Source: an uncultured Peptococcaceae bacterium (lineage in GTDB: Bacteria; Bacillota; Peptococcia; Peptococcales; Peptococcaceae). Taken from it: a stretch of 10,953 nt of DNA. Both the position numbers and the translations under genes were made by a program. The first letter of the stretch is position 1. The number at the start of each line of letters is the position of its first letter. The stretch lies in contig CABVBB010000030.1 in assembly GCA_902496505.1 (NCBI GenBank), positions 1-10,953 of the forward strand. The letters run 5' to 3'. Positions 1 through 6,751 of the stretch are shown here, piece after piece. The notes beneath the pieces were generated by a model. That model was not told the origin of the DNA and did not search any database. It worked only from the letters and a program-made list of their open reading frames with translations.

Positions 1-583
1 CGATCTGACCGCCCACAGCCGCCTGCAAGGCAGTCAGCTGCTCCAGATTGGGGCCGGCGAGCGTCCCATCCCGGGAAATATCGGTGAAAATGATGGTCTC
101 CACGCCGATCTCCGTCATGGCCCGCGCCAAGTCGATATAATGCACTGTACTGGCCGCCAGCCAGCCCTGTGCCTGCACCATGCCGTCGCGGGCATCGATG
201 CCCACAGCGATAGCGTCAGAACCGTAGAGCTCGATCGCTTCCGCCACCAAAGCCGGATCGTTCAGCGCCGCTGAGCCCAGGATCACCCGGCTGACACCAG
301 CGTCCAAATAAGCCGCTATGGTATCCATATTGCGGATGCCGCCGCCGACCTCCACCTTGAGCGGCGTGCGGCGCACGATCTGTTCAAACACCGCCTTGTT
401 CACCGGGCGGCCCTCCACTGCGCCGTCCAGATCGACGGTATGTAACCACGCCGCGCCCGCCTCGGCAAAACTCTGCGCTGTGGCGATCGGGTCCTCCGCC
501 ACCTTTTCCGCCGTGGCAAAATCGCCCTTGTACAGACGGACGCACTGACCGCCCCTGATATCTATTGCCGGTAAAATGATCAT
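1..583 (-). CDS. hisA: HisA, ProFAR isomerase (partial, 3' end outside window)
   Basis: Converts ProFAR to PRFAR (phosphoribosyl-formimino-AICAR-P isomerase, a cytosolic TIM-barrel enzyme of histidine synthesis). The 194 visible codons begin MIILPAIDIRGG, which places the catalytic Asp at residue 8. They continue with a phosphate-binding VGGGIRN block, GSAAL, the second acidic site in GIDARDG, and TDISRDGTLAGPN near the left edge. All are family hallmarks. The family is usually about 240 residues, so roughly 45 are missing. The ATG (583-581) overlaps the hisH stop as ATGA, so the two are translationally coupled. A GGAGG lies 9 bases upstream inside the end of hisH. The gene is last of the visible his operon; hisF would be expected next. 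Identification is secure. Confidence 0.97.
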   Translation of the reverse strand, partial: MIILPAIDIRGGQCVRLYKGDFATAEKVAEDPIATAQSFAEAGAAWLHTVDLDGAVEGRPVNKAVFEQIVRRTPLKVEVGGGIRNMDTIAAYLDAGVSRVILGSAALNDPALVAEAIELYGSDAIAVGIDARDGMVQAQGWLAASTVHYIDLARAMTEIGVETIIFTDISRDGTLAGPNLEQLTALQAAVGGQI

Positions 584-1182
584 TTGACCAACCCTCCAAA
601 GTTTTTCAAAATGGTCAGCCCTGCCGCGCCGCTTTTTTCCGGATGGAACTGCGCGCCATAGACCTGACCCTTAGCCACCAGCCCTGTCACCGGCCCGCCG
701 TAATCACTGCTCAAGACCAGCACCTCCGGCGACACCACCGCCGCATAAGAATGGACGTAATACACATAATCCCCCTCATGCAGCCCTGCAGTAAGCGGCG
801 TCGACTGGTGGATGTGGATACTGTTCCACCCCATATGCGGGATCTTGAGCCCCGGCGCCATGATAGGCCGCACTTCCCCCGGGATCAGCCCCAGCCCCGG
901 CGTCTTGGCAAATTCGTACCCATAGTCAAAAAGCATCTGCATCCCCAAGCAAATGCCCAAAAAAGGCTTCTCCCCAGCAGATTTTCGCAAAGGCTCCACC
1001 AAACCAGCTGCCTCCAACCGAGACATCGCCTCCGGAAAAGCCCCCACTCCCGGCAGAATCACCCCATCCGCCGCCAAGATCTCCTCCGCGCTGCTCGTGA
1101 TCACATGCTTGATCTCCAAAAACGACAGCGCATTACACACACTAAACAAATTCCCCGCACCATAGTCGACAACAGCAATCAA
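580..1182 (-). CDS. hisH: HisH, glutamine amidotransferase subunit of IGP synthase
   Basis: Class I glutaminase that supplies ammonia to HisF for making imidazole glycerol phosphate and AICAR. The 200 residues match the family length. The catalytic triad is visible: Cys78 in GICLGMQ, then His180 and Glu182 in QFHPEKSG. The N-terminal MIAVVDYGAGNL is typical. The start is TTG (1182-1180): it gives the canonical N-terminus and has GGGAG 8 bases upstream, whereas the nearby ATG (1190-1188) is out of frame and touches the Shine-Dalgarno. The stop overlaps the hisA start (ATGA). Unlike every other his junction here, hisH is separated from the preceding gene, hisB, by 526 bp of structured non-coding DNA. 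Its partner hisF is outside the window. Confidence 0.97.
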   Translation of the reverse strand: MIAVVDYGAGNLFSVCNALSFLEIKHVITSSAEEILAADGVILPGVGAFPEAMSRLEAAGLVEPLRKSAGEKPFLGICLGMQMLFDYGYEFAKTPGLGLIPGEVRPIMAPGLKIPHMGWNSIHIHQSTPLTAGLHEGDYVYYVHSYAAVVSPEVLVLSSDYGGPVTGLVAKGQVYGAQFHPEKSGAAGLTILKNFGGLVK

Positions 1183-1190
1183 ACGCTCAT

Positions 1191-1195
1191 CTCCC
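1191..1195 (-). promoter_or_regulatory. Ribosome binding site of hisH (GGGAG)
   Basis: GGGAG on the minus strand lies 8 bases before the TTG start of hisH and decides that start. An out-of-frame ATG follows it immediately with no spacing and should not be used. The site overlaps the CCCTTAC repeat (1193-1199) that recurs at the end of hisB. Confidence 0.7.
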
Positions 1196-1320
1196 TTACA
1201 ACCGATTTACTACCCAAGAGAAAAAGAAAATAAATCTTCTACCCCCATGATCATGCTAAACTTACCTTTCATCAAGCTTCCTCATTCACAACAACCACCA
1301 TCTTCTAATCTCCATAGAAA

Positions 1321-1425
1321 AGAAAAATTTGCCCCAGCCCCCCGAGGCGTGTGCTCGATAGCCCATCAGTCTCGCCACTATGTTCACCAAACAACCGAAC
1401 AAACCACGCTGGGTCAAATTTTTCT
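1321..1425. repeat. Long inverted repeat, 17 of 18 pairs
   Basis: Bases 1321-1338 pair with 1408-1425 with a single mismatch (C1332/T1414), enclosing 69 bases. In minus-strand (his mRNA) orientation the stem ends in a U-rich tract (TTTTTCTTTTCT, roughly 1423-1312 side reading out of the stem at 1327-1316), so it could act as an intrinsic terminator or RNA stabiliser ahead of hisH. The loop is much longer than in a usual terminator. Its right arm overlaps the left arm of the neighbouring closing stem (1421-1430), so the two foldings compete for bases 1421-1425. Confidence 0.6.
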
Positions 1426-1648
1426 CACTTCCCGAAGAGCGTTTAGGGGTTTGGGGGACCCGACCAAAAGAGCGTCGGGCCTCGCAACCCCCAACAGGTT
1501 TTGGTTACTTTTGCCTGCACAAAAGTAACTCGCCGCCAGGCGAAACCTGGCGACACCCTCATGCTAATGAGGATATCGAAAGGGCATCGTAAGCCCTTAC
1601 CAGAGTAGGTCGAAACCCTGCCGTCCACCCCTAACCGCAAGTGAGGAG
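1421..1648. ncRNA. Candidate structured RNA or structured repeat: closed multi-hairpin element
   Basis: The outer closing helices are 1424-1430 with 1639-1645 (perfect, extendable by G-T pairs to 1421/1648) and 1439-1450 with 1627-1638 (11 of 12). Inside are five further elements: 1451-1457/1488-1494 capped by 1459-1464/1474-1479; 1504-1513/1520-1529 (perfect 10 bp); 1534-1540/1546-1552 (7 bp, loop CGAAA); 1557-1562/1567-1572 (6 bp, loop GCTA); and 1580-1585/1593-1598 (6 bp). A weaker one lies at 1601-1620. This amount of nested pairing in about 230 bases is not expected by chance. I see no promoter or terminator of its own. Three G-T pairs slightly favour plus-strand RNA, but his transcription passes through on the minus strand. 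It could be a dispersed palindromic repeat (REP/MITE-like) rather than a functional RNA. I do not recognise it as a named family. Confidence 0.5.
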
Positions 1649-1708
1649 CCCAAGCAGCATCGCAAGTACACCAGCAAGAAAAGCGCCCGCGTACGCCAAT
1701 ACGTCCCC

Positions 1709-2293
1709 TTACTCCAATATCCCCTTCGTTGACAGCGCCCCCGCGGCCCCGCTGGGCTGCACCGCCTCCTTTAAGGCGTGGGCAAATGCCTTAAAGATCG
1801 CCTCGATCTTATGGTGATCGTTCCCCCCAGCCAAAAGGGTGATATGCGCCGTTATCCCGGCATGATAGACCAGCGCGCGGAAAAATTCCGCTGTCAGCTG
1901 CGGATCGAAGCTTCCCACCAGCTGCGGCTGGAAGGCTGCGTCAAAGACCAGATATGGCCGGCCGCTGAAATCCAGCACCGCCCGGGCCAAGGCTTCGTCC
2001 ATAGGGACGTAGAAGGTGCCGTAGCGGTTGATGCCTTTTTTGTCGCCCACGGCCTTGGCAATGGCCTGCCCCAAAACGATGCCCACATCCTCCACCGTGT
2101 GGTGGCCGTCCACTGCCAGATCGCCCTGGCAGCGCACGCTGAGATCCAGCCCGCCGTGTACGGTGAGCGCCGTGAGCATATGGTCAAAAAAGCCGATGCC
2201 CGTGTCGATCTGCGCCTGTCCGCTGCCGTGCAGGTTTAGCGTCACCATGATGTCCGTCTCCCGCGTCTGGCGGGAAAGGCTTACTGCGCCCAT
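1709..2293 (-). CDS. hisB: HisB, imidazoleglycerol-phosphate dehydratase
   Basis: Dehydrates imidazole glycerol phosphate to imidazole acetol phosphate (Mn-dependent, cytosolic). It is 194 residues long, the usual size of the monofunctional enzyme, with no phosphatase domain fused. The two metal-binding half-sites are present: HHTVED (64-69) and HHKIEA (160-165). GIGFFDHML lies at 32-40. The ATG at 2293 is chosen because AAAGGAGAG lies just upstream and it sits one base after the hisC stop; a longer frame starting near 2344 would overlap hisC with no better site. The stop is followed by an unusual 526-bp gap before hisH. Confidence 0.97.
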   Translation of the reverse strand: MGAVSLSRQTRETDIMVTLNLHGSGQAQIDTGIGFFDHMLTALTVHGGLDLSVRCQGDLAVDGHHTVEDVGIVLGQAIAKAVGDKKGINRYGTFYVPMDEALARAVLDFSGRPYLVFDAAFQPQLVGSFDPQLTAEFFRALVYHAGITAHITLLAGGNDHHKIEAIFKAFAHALKEAVQPSGAAGALSTKGILE

Positions 2294-2294
2294 G

Positions 2295-3353
2295 TCACAC
2301 CTCTCCTTTAAAAAACGCGTCCAGCGCCTCCAAGACGCTGTCATTTTCCATCATCGTCCCCGCGGAGATCCGCAGGAAGGTGCCCATCTTGCGCACCAGG
2401 ATGCCTTCACTTTTGAGCGCTTCAAAAGCCGCGTCGCTGTCGGCCAGTTCCATGAAGATGAAATTGGTATCGCTGGGCAGGATGCGCAGGATCTGATCGG
2501 TGCGCCCGCCAAGCTCCACCAAGCCGCGGTAGAGCATGCGCTTGCTGGCTTTGATCTCGCCGATAGCGCTGTCGATGAGCTCGGGATTTTCCAGCACGAC
2601 CTCAGCCATGATCTGGGAAATGGTGTTGACATTGTACGGTGATTTGCCCGTCTTCATCAGATAAATGATGCGCTCGCTGCTCACCGCAAAGCCTACGCGC
2701 AGTGCGGCCAGCGCCAGCGCCTTGGAGCAGGTCTTGAGCACGATGAGGTTGTCATACTGGCCGCACAGATCCAGCACCGACTGATCGTAAAATTCCATAT
2801 AGGCTTCATCGACCACCACCAGGGTGTCGCAGTTTTCAATGATCTTGACTACATCCTCCCGACGCATGCCCAGTGAGGTGGGATTGCAGGGATTGGAGAA
2901 AAGGAGCATCTGCGGTTTTTCCTCGCGCACCGCGGCGATGACCTTATCCACATCCACGGTGAGATCGCTTTCCTTAGCGAGTTCCACGTGGGTGCAGTTA
3001 TAAATATGGCAGTAGAAGCTGTACATGGAGAAATCTTTTTCCAGCGTCATCACCTTGTCGCCCGGGTCGAGCAGGCAGGCGTAGAGCAGGCCGATGATCT
3101 CATCCGAACCATTGCCCGCCACGACCAGCTTGGGGTCCACGCCATAATAACGGCCGAATTTTTCACACAGCGCGGTGGCTGCCGGGTCGGGATAACGATT
3201 GAACGCTGCCTGGTTGATGCGGCCGAGCATTTCCGCTTTGATATAGGGGACCGGCGGCACGAAGCTTTCATTGGCATTGAGGAGGATGGCGTATTCGTCA
3301 TGCCCCGCTTCATAAGGGGTGAGCGTATCCAGTTTGCTGCTGATCTTGACCAT
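2295..3353 (-). CDS. hisC: HisC, histidinol-phosphate aminotransferase
   Basis: PLP enzyme that transfers the amino group from glutamate to imidazole acetol phosphate, giving histidinol phosphate. The 352 residues fit fold-type I aminotransferases of this family. Visible landmarks are NGSDE (81-85), SNPCNPTS (153-160), DEAY (182-185), the PLP Schiff-base lysine at 211 in CSKALALA, and RVGFA (219-223) with the phosphate-binding Arg. The usual NPTG reads NPTS here, which is tolerated in the family. The ATG lies 2 bases after the hisD stop with GAGG 8 bases upstream, and the stop is 1 base before hisB. Identification is secure. Confidence 0.96.
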   Translation of the reverse strand: MVKISSKLDTLTPYEAGHDEYAILLNANESFVPPVPYIKAEMLGRINQAAFNRYPDPAATALCEKFGRYYGVDPKLVVAGNGSDEIIGLLYACLLDPGDKVMTLEKDFSMYSFYCHIYNCTHVELAKESDLTVDVDKVIAAVREEKPQMLLFSNPCNPTSLGMRREDVVKIIENCDTLVVVDEAYMEFYDQSVLDLCGQYDNLIVLKTCSKALALAALRVGFAVSSERIIYLMKTGKSPYNVNTISQIMAEVVLENPELIDSAIGEIKASKRMLYRGLVELGGRTDQILRILPSDTNFIFMELADSDAAFEALKSEGILVRKMGTFLRISAGTMMENDSVLEALDAFFKGEV

Positions 3354-3355
3354 GA

Positions 3356-4639
3356 TTAAAACCTCACTTTGATGGAATTGGCATGCGCCGTCAGACCCTC
3401 GCGCTCAGCAATGCGGACGATATCCTCCTGCCCAGCCTCCAGCGCTTCGCGGGTGTAATAGGTGAAACTGTATTTCTTGACAAAGCTGTCCACAGACAGC
3501 GGCGAGAAGAACCGCGCCGTGCCGCCGGTGGGCAGGACGTGATTAGGTCCGGCGAAATAATCGCCCAGCGGTTCCGGCGCATATTCGCCGAGGAAAACCG
3601 ACCCGGCATTGTGCACCTTGCCGATATATTGCAGGGGATCTTGGAGCATGATCTCCAAATGTTCCGGCGCGATCTCATCGGCAAAGGCCAGCATCTGCTC
3701 GATCTCCTGAAAGACCACGATGGCGCCGTAATCCGCCAGCGACTTGGCGATGATCTCGCGGCGGCTGAGGTCTGCACTCTGCCGTTTGACTTCGGCCAGC
3801 ACCGCTTCGGCCAGCGTCTGGCTGTTGGTCAAAAGGATCGCTCCGGCCAGCACGTCATGCTCTGCCTGACTCATGAGGTCAGCCGCCACATAGCGGGCAT
3901 TGGCCGTCTCATCAGCAATGATCAAGATCTCGCTGGGACCGGCGATCATATCGATGTCCACCACGCCGTAGAGCAGCTTCTTGGCCGTGGCCACGTAAAT
4001 ATTGCCCGGGCCCACGATCTTATCCACCTGCGGCACGGTCTCCGTCCCATAAGCCAGCGCGGCCACCGCCTGCGCGCCGCCCATGAGGAAGACGCGGTCC
4101 ACACCGGCGATCGCCGCTGCGGTGAGGATATCTGGATTGGCCTTGCCGTCCGCTGCCGGCGGCGTGACCATGATCAGTTCCTCCACGCCGGCGATCTTGG
4201 CCGGAATGGCGTTCATCAGCACAGACGAAGGATAAGCCGCCGTGCCGCCCGGCACATACAGCCCTACCCGGCGCAGTCCCCGCACCTGCTGGCCCAAGAT
4301 CACGCCGTTTTCCTCCGTGTGCAGAAAGCTCTGCCGCACCTGGCGTTTATGAAAAGCCGCGATATTATCTGCCGCCTTACGCAGCGAAGCCACAAAATCG
4401 GCATCCGCCTCGGCCAAAGCCTGCGCCATTTCCTCCGCGCTCACCTCAAACTGCAGCGGCAGCCCTTTGTCAAATTTCAGCGTGTACGCTTTGACCGCCT
4501 CGTCGCCCTTCTGGCGCACCTCCTCCAAAATCGCCGACACCTGCTCCGTGATCTGGCGGTCGGTCTCCGCATTGCGTTCCTTCAAATTATTGATAAACTG
4601 CCGTTCGTTGGTCCCGTCGGCAATGATCGTTTTTAGCAT
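3356..4639 (-). CDS. hisD: HisD, histidinol dehydrogenase
   Basis: Zinc enzyme catalysing the last two oxidations, histidinol to histidinal to histidine, with two NAD. It is 427 residues, the normal length. The residues known from the E. coli enzyme fall at nearly the same numbers: zinc ligands Gln258, His261, Asp360 and His419, and catalytic Glu326-His327 in APEHLEI. Also seen are VPGGTAAYPSSVLMN (129-143), IVGPGNIYVATAKK (208-221) and GDYFAGPNHVLPT (359-371). The ATG at 4639 is 3 bases past the hisG stop, and AGGAG lies 8 bases upstream within the last hisG codons. Nothing looks broken. Confidence 0.98.
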   Translation of the reverse strand: MLKTIIADGTNERQFINNLKERNAETDRQITEQVSAILEEVRQKGDEAVKAYTLKFDKGLPLQFEVSAEEMAQALAEADADFVASLRKAADNIAAFHKRQVRQSFLHTEENGVILGQQVRGLRRVGLYVPGGTAAYPSSVLMNAIPAKIAGVEELIMVTPPAADGKANPDILTAAAIAGVDRVFLMGGAQAVAALAYGTETVPQVDKIVGPGNIYVATAKKLLYGVVDIDMIAGPSEILIIADETANARYVAADLMSQAEHDVLAGAILLTNSQTLAEAVLAEVKRQSADLSRREIIAKSLADYGAIVVFQEIEQMLAFADEIAPEHLEIMLQDPLQYIGKVHNAGSVFLGEYAPEPLGDYFAGPNHVLPTGGTARFFSPLSVDSFVKKYSFTYYTREALEAGQEDIVRIAEREGLTAHANSIKVRF

Positions 4640-4642
4640 CGT

Positions 4643-5272
4643 TCATTCTCCTTTTGATTGATCTCCAGCCAGCGCCGCTGTGATGGTCTCCAGCGCATTT
4701 TTTTTGAGCTTCATGCTGGCCGTATTGACGATAAAGCGCGCCGACAGATCGGCAATATATTCACAGACCACCAGCCCGTTTTCCTTAAGCGTCGTACCCG
4801 TCTCCACGATATCCACGATGCCATCCACCAATCCCAAGAGCGGCGCCAATTCCACCGAGCCCTCGATCTTGACGATCTCCACATCCATCCCCTTGCGGGC
4901 GAAGAAATCCTGCGCCACCTTGGGATATTTGCTGGCGATGCGCTTGGTGCGGTAGCCTGCGTAAAAATCCACGCCCGCCGGCACCGCCAGCGCGAAACGG
5001 CATTTGCCAAAGCCCAGGTCCGCCACCTCATAGTACGAACCACCGTATTCCATGATGGTATCCTTGCCCACCACGCCCGCGTCGCACACACCCCGCTCCA
5101 CATAAGTGAGCACATCCGGCGCCTTGGCCAGCACCACCTGGATATCCTCCCCTACCGGCAGGATCAATTTGCGGCCCTTGTCCCGCACCGCCTGCACATC
5201 ATAGCCAGCCGCGGCAAAGCGCTCCACTGTCTTATCCTCTAAACGACCCTTGGTCAACGCGATCTTGATCAT
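4643..5272 (-). CDS. hisG: HisG, ATP phosphoribosyltransferase catalytic subunit (short form)
   Basis: First committed step: ATP plus PRPP gives phosphoribosyl-ATP. At 209 residues this is the short form, which lacks the C-terminal histidine-binding regulatory domain and needs HisZ for activity and feedback. That fits the hisZ gene directly upstream. Features: IALTKGRL at the N-terminus, DAGVVGKDTI (64-73), DLGFGKCRFALAVP (85-98), KIEGSVELAP (135-144) and the PRPP loop DIVETGTTLK (154-163). The ATG (5272-5270) overlaps the hisZ stop as ATGA, with GAGG 7 bases upstream inside hisZ, so HisZ and HisG are probably made in matched amounts. Confidence 0.97.
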   Translation of the reverse strand: MIKIALTKGRLEDKTVERFAAAGYDVQAVRDKGRKLILPVGEDIQVVLAKAPDVLTYVERGVCDAGVVGKDTIMEYGGSYYEVADLGFGKCRFALAVPAGVDFYAGYRTKRIASKYPKVAQDFFARKGMDVEIVKIEGSVELAPLLGLVDGIVDIVETGTTLKENGLVVCEYIADLSARFIVNTASMKLKKNALETITAALAGDQSKGE

Positions 5273-6474
5273 AGCTGCACCTCGATTTTCTCCACTTTCT
5301 CCCCGACGATATAAAGCTCCCGGATGCCCTTGGCTCTGGCGTAATCCCTAGCCTCAGCCGCGCTCTCCGCCAGGCAGTATTCACTGCGTACGCCCTGTCT
5401 GTCCAGAGACTGCATAAAAGCCAGCGACTGCGGCACAAAAGCCGCCTCCGCATACACCAGCACCTCTGCCTGCGAGCGGAAACTCTGCTGACGCAAGAGC
5501 ACATCCGCGATCAGATCGATCTGCACCGCAAAGCCGATCGCCGGCATCTGGCGGCCAAATTCCCCCAGCAGCCCATCATAGCGGCCGCCAGAGAGCACCG
5601 GCGCGCCCGCTTCCTCGATATAGCCCCGGAAGATCACGCCCGTATAATAATCCGCCTGCCCCACCAAGCCAAAATCCACGATGATCTTATTGGCTAGGCC
5701 CAATTTATCCAGCGTGCGGTAGATCGCTTCCACATCCTCCACCGCCTGCACCAGACGGCCATCATCATACGCCGCAAAAAGCGCCTTGCTCTGCGCAAAT
5801 ATTTCCGCTCCGCCAAAAAGATGCGGCAATTCCTGCAAAAGCGCCGCCTCAGCAGAAGGCGCCAGCGTCTGCAAAAGCGCATCCAGCGCTGAATAATTCT
5901 TATTCTCGATAAATCCTGCAATAGCTTCCTTTTCCGCAAGGCTTGCTGCCAATCGCTCCATCAGCACCTTGAAAATGCCGATATGACCCAATTCCAGCCG
6001 GTAATCCGCCACGCCGCAGTCCGCCAAACTCTGCGCGCCCAGCGCCAAAATTTCCAAATCCGCCTTGCCCTCAGCCGCGCCCAAAAGCTCCACGCCCATC
6101 TGCCGGATCTCATGACTGCCGCCGTTCATCAAAATGCCCATGCGGTAAACGCTCTGGCTGTAATACAATCGGATCGGCAGGCTGTAATCCTGCAGCTTCG
6201 TCGCCGTCAGCCGCGCGATAGGCAGCGTCGTATCCGGCCGCATCACCAACAGCCGTCCCTTATGATCCGTCAGTTTATACATGCTCTCCTGCGGAAAATA
6301 CTGCGGCGCCCGCGCAAACACATCATAAAACTCCAGCCCCGGCGTCATCACTTCCTGAAACCCCCGGCCCGCAAACAAATGCTGCAGCCGGCCCTCTACC
6401 AAACGCCTAGCCGCGCAGGCTTCAAACAAAAGATCCTGCGTCCCTTCCGGCGTGATCCGCTCATTTTTACTCAT
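5269..6474 (-). CDS. hisZ: HisZ, regulatory subunit of ATP phosphoribosyltransferase
   Basis: A histidyl-tRNA-synthetase paralogue that does not charge tRNA but forms the octamer with short HisG and carries histidine feedback. The 401 residues include a class II synthetase core: RITPEGTQDLL near the start, motif-2-like MRPDTTLPIARL (78-89), RLYYSQSVYR (102-111), YYTGVIFRGY (276-285) and GGRYDGLLGEFG (296-307). A C-terminal part (about 336-401) resembles the synthetase anticodon-binding domain. A true HisRS is possible on sequence alone. The position directly before short hisG, with an ATGA overlap, and the reduced length argue for HisZ. ATG at 6474 is preferred over TTG at 6477, because GGAGG is then 7 rather than 4 bases away. 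First gene of the operon. Confidence 0.95.
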   Translation of the reverse strand: MSKNERITPEGTQDLLFEACAARRLVEGRLQHLFAGRGFQEVMTPGLEFYDVFARAPQYFPQESMYKLTDHKGRLLVMRPDTTLPIARLTATKLQDYSLPIRLYYSQSVYRMGILMNGGSHEIRQMGVELLGAAEGKADLEILALGAQSLADCGVADYRLELGHIGIFKVLMERLAASLAEKEAIAGFIENKNYSALDALLQTLAPSAEAALLQELPHLFGGAEIFAQSKALFAAYDDGRLVQAVEDVEAIYRTLDKLGLANKIIVDFGLVGQADYYTGVIFRGYIEEAGAPVLSGGRYDGLLGEFGRQMPAIGFAVQIDLIADVLLRQQSFRSQAEVLVYAEAAFVPQSLAFMQSLDRQGVRSEYCLAESAAEARDYARAKGIRELYIVGEKVEKIEVQL

Positions 6475-6481
6475 CAAAGAC

Positions 6482-6486
6482 CCTCC
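6482..6486 (-). promoter_or_regulatory. Ribosome binding site of hisZ (GGAGG)
   Basis: A perfect GGAGG on the minus strand lies 7 bases from the ATG at 6474. The spacing selects this ATG over the TTG immediately upstream. Confidence 0.85.
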
Positions 6487-6511
6487 CCAAATTTCTTTCG
6501 TTTATTTTAAC

Positions 6512-6540
6512 AGTTTAACACGTTAAAGCGCGACTGTCAA
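6512..6540 (-). promoter_or_regulatory. his operon promoter, sigma-70/SigA type
   Basis: On the minus strand the -35 box is TTGACA (6540-6535, consensus) and the -10 box TAAACT (6517-6512, 4 of 6), with exactly 17 bp between them. It lies 37 bp upstream of the hisZ start. I saw no T-box leader motif and no attenuator in the short leader, so control is more likely at the promoter. Confidence 0.8.
6514..6527. promoter_or_regulatory. Palindromic candidate operator over the his promoter
   Basis: TTTAAC and GTTAAA form an inverted repeat with a 2-bp centre, overlapping the -10 box and the adjacent spacer; another GTTAAA follows directly downstream on the minus strand. The position suits a repressor that blocks RNA polymerase. 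A TrpR-like (YerC/HisR) histidine regulator is one possibility known in Bacillota, but I cannot confirm that its motif matches. Confidence 0.5.
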
Positions 6541-6751
6541 TGTGTAAAAATCATATGCCCGCGTCAAAAACAGCGCGGCATGGCTTTATCATACCATATA
6601 TTTCCTAGGCGGCAACCTTTTGCCCCGAGAATTCGTCCAAAAAATATCAGCAGCAGGAAAAATCCAGCGGCGCGATACGCTTTTGCTTTGCTGGCCTTTG
6701 ATTTTTGCCCTGCGGATAGGATTTCGCATTCATCTCAGAGGAGGTCATCTC
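6541..6751. other. Divergent intergenic region between hisZ and the lipoprotein gene
   Basis: This is upstream DNA for two divergent genes. The his promoter is at its left edge. For the plus-strand lipoprotein gene I see a strong ribosome binding site (AGAGGAGGT, 6737-6745) but no convincing -35/-10 pair. A weak CCGCG/CGCGG inverted repeat lies near 6560-6578. Confidence 0.5.

Larger units (their letters stand above)
1196..1708. other. 526-bp non-coding insertion between hisB and hisH
   Basis: No credible gene lies here. The short reading frames have no ribosome binding site and run through hairpins. Every other visible his junction overlaps or is 1-3 bp, so this gap is out of character. It has three parts. 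1200-1320 is A/C-rich and unstructured to my eye. 1321-1648 is densely paired (listed separately). 1649-1705 is a tail with one 8-bp palindrome, GCGTACGC (1689-1696). The flanks carry CCCTTAC at 1193-1199 and 1706-1712; the second copy includes the hisB stop. Merging the copies gives a hisB stop, 13 bases with GGGAG, then the hisH TTG, which is a normal operon junction. I infer an insertion with a possible 7-bp target duplication. No terminal inverted repeat is visible at the outer ends, so the element class is unknown. Confidence 0.7.
1193..1712. repeat. Flanking 7-bp direct repeats CCCTTAC (1193-1199 and 1706-1712)
   Basis: Identical CCCTTAC copies bracket the hisB-hisH gap. The left copy overlaps the hisH Shine-Dalgarno and the right copy contains the hisB stop codon. 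They may be a target-site duplication. Seven bases could also match by chance within short flanks, so this is suggestive only. Confidence 0.4.

Noticed and set aside
1246..1255. 10-bp palindrome CATGATCATG as an operator or hisH promoter element
   Set aside because: No supporting -35/-10 pair nearby; a short palindrome alone is not enough.
1247..1640. Short reading frames in the hisB-hisH gap (plus and minus, 65-93 aa)
   Set aside because: No ribosome binding sites, and they run through the perfect hairpins in several frames. The sequence is better explained as a structured or repeat element.
1321..1648. CRISPR array
   Set aside because: The hairpins differ in sequence and spacing; there are no regularly repeated units with spacers.
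2294..2344. Longer HisB start at 2344
   Set aside because: It would overlap hisC by about 50 bases and add residues not typical of the family. The ATG at 2293 has a good ribosome binding site.
3383..4636. Long 417-aa plus-strand reading frame opposite hisD
   Set aside because: It is the mirror of the hisD codon pattern. The protein is rich in His, Arg and Gln with no domain, and hisD itself is unmistakable. The same holds for other antisense frames in the his genes.
6475..6540. T-box leader for the his operon
   Set aside because: The distance from promoter to start is only about 40 bases, and the conserved T-box sequence is absent.
6620..6751. Upstream extension of the lipoprotein frame from 6620
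   Set aside because: It starts at TTG without a ribosome binding site and would bury the signal peptide; ATG at 6752 has AGAGGAGGT.
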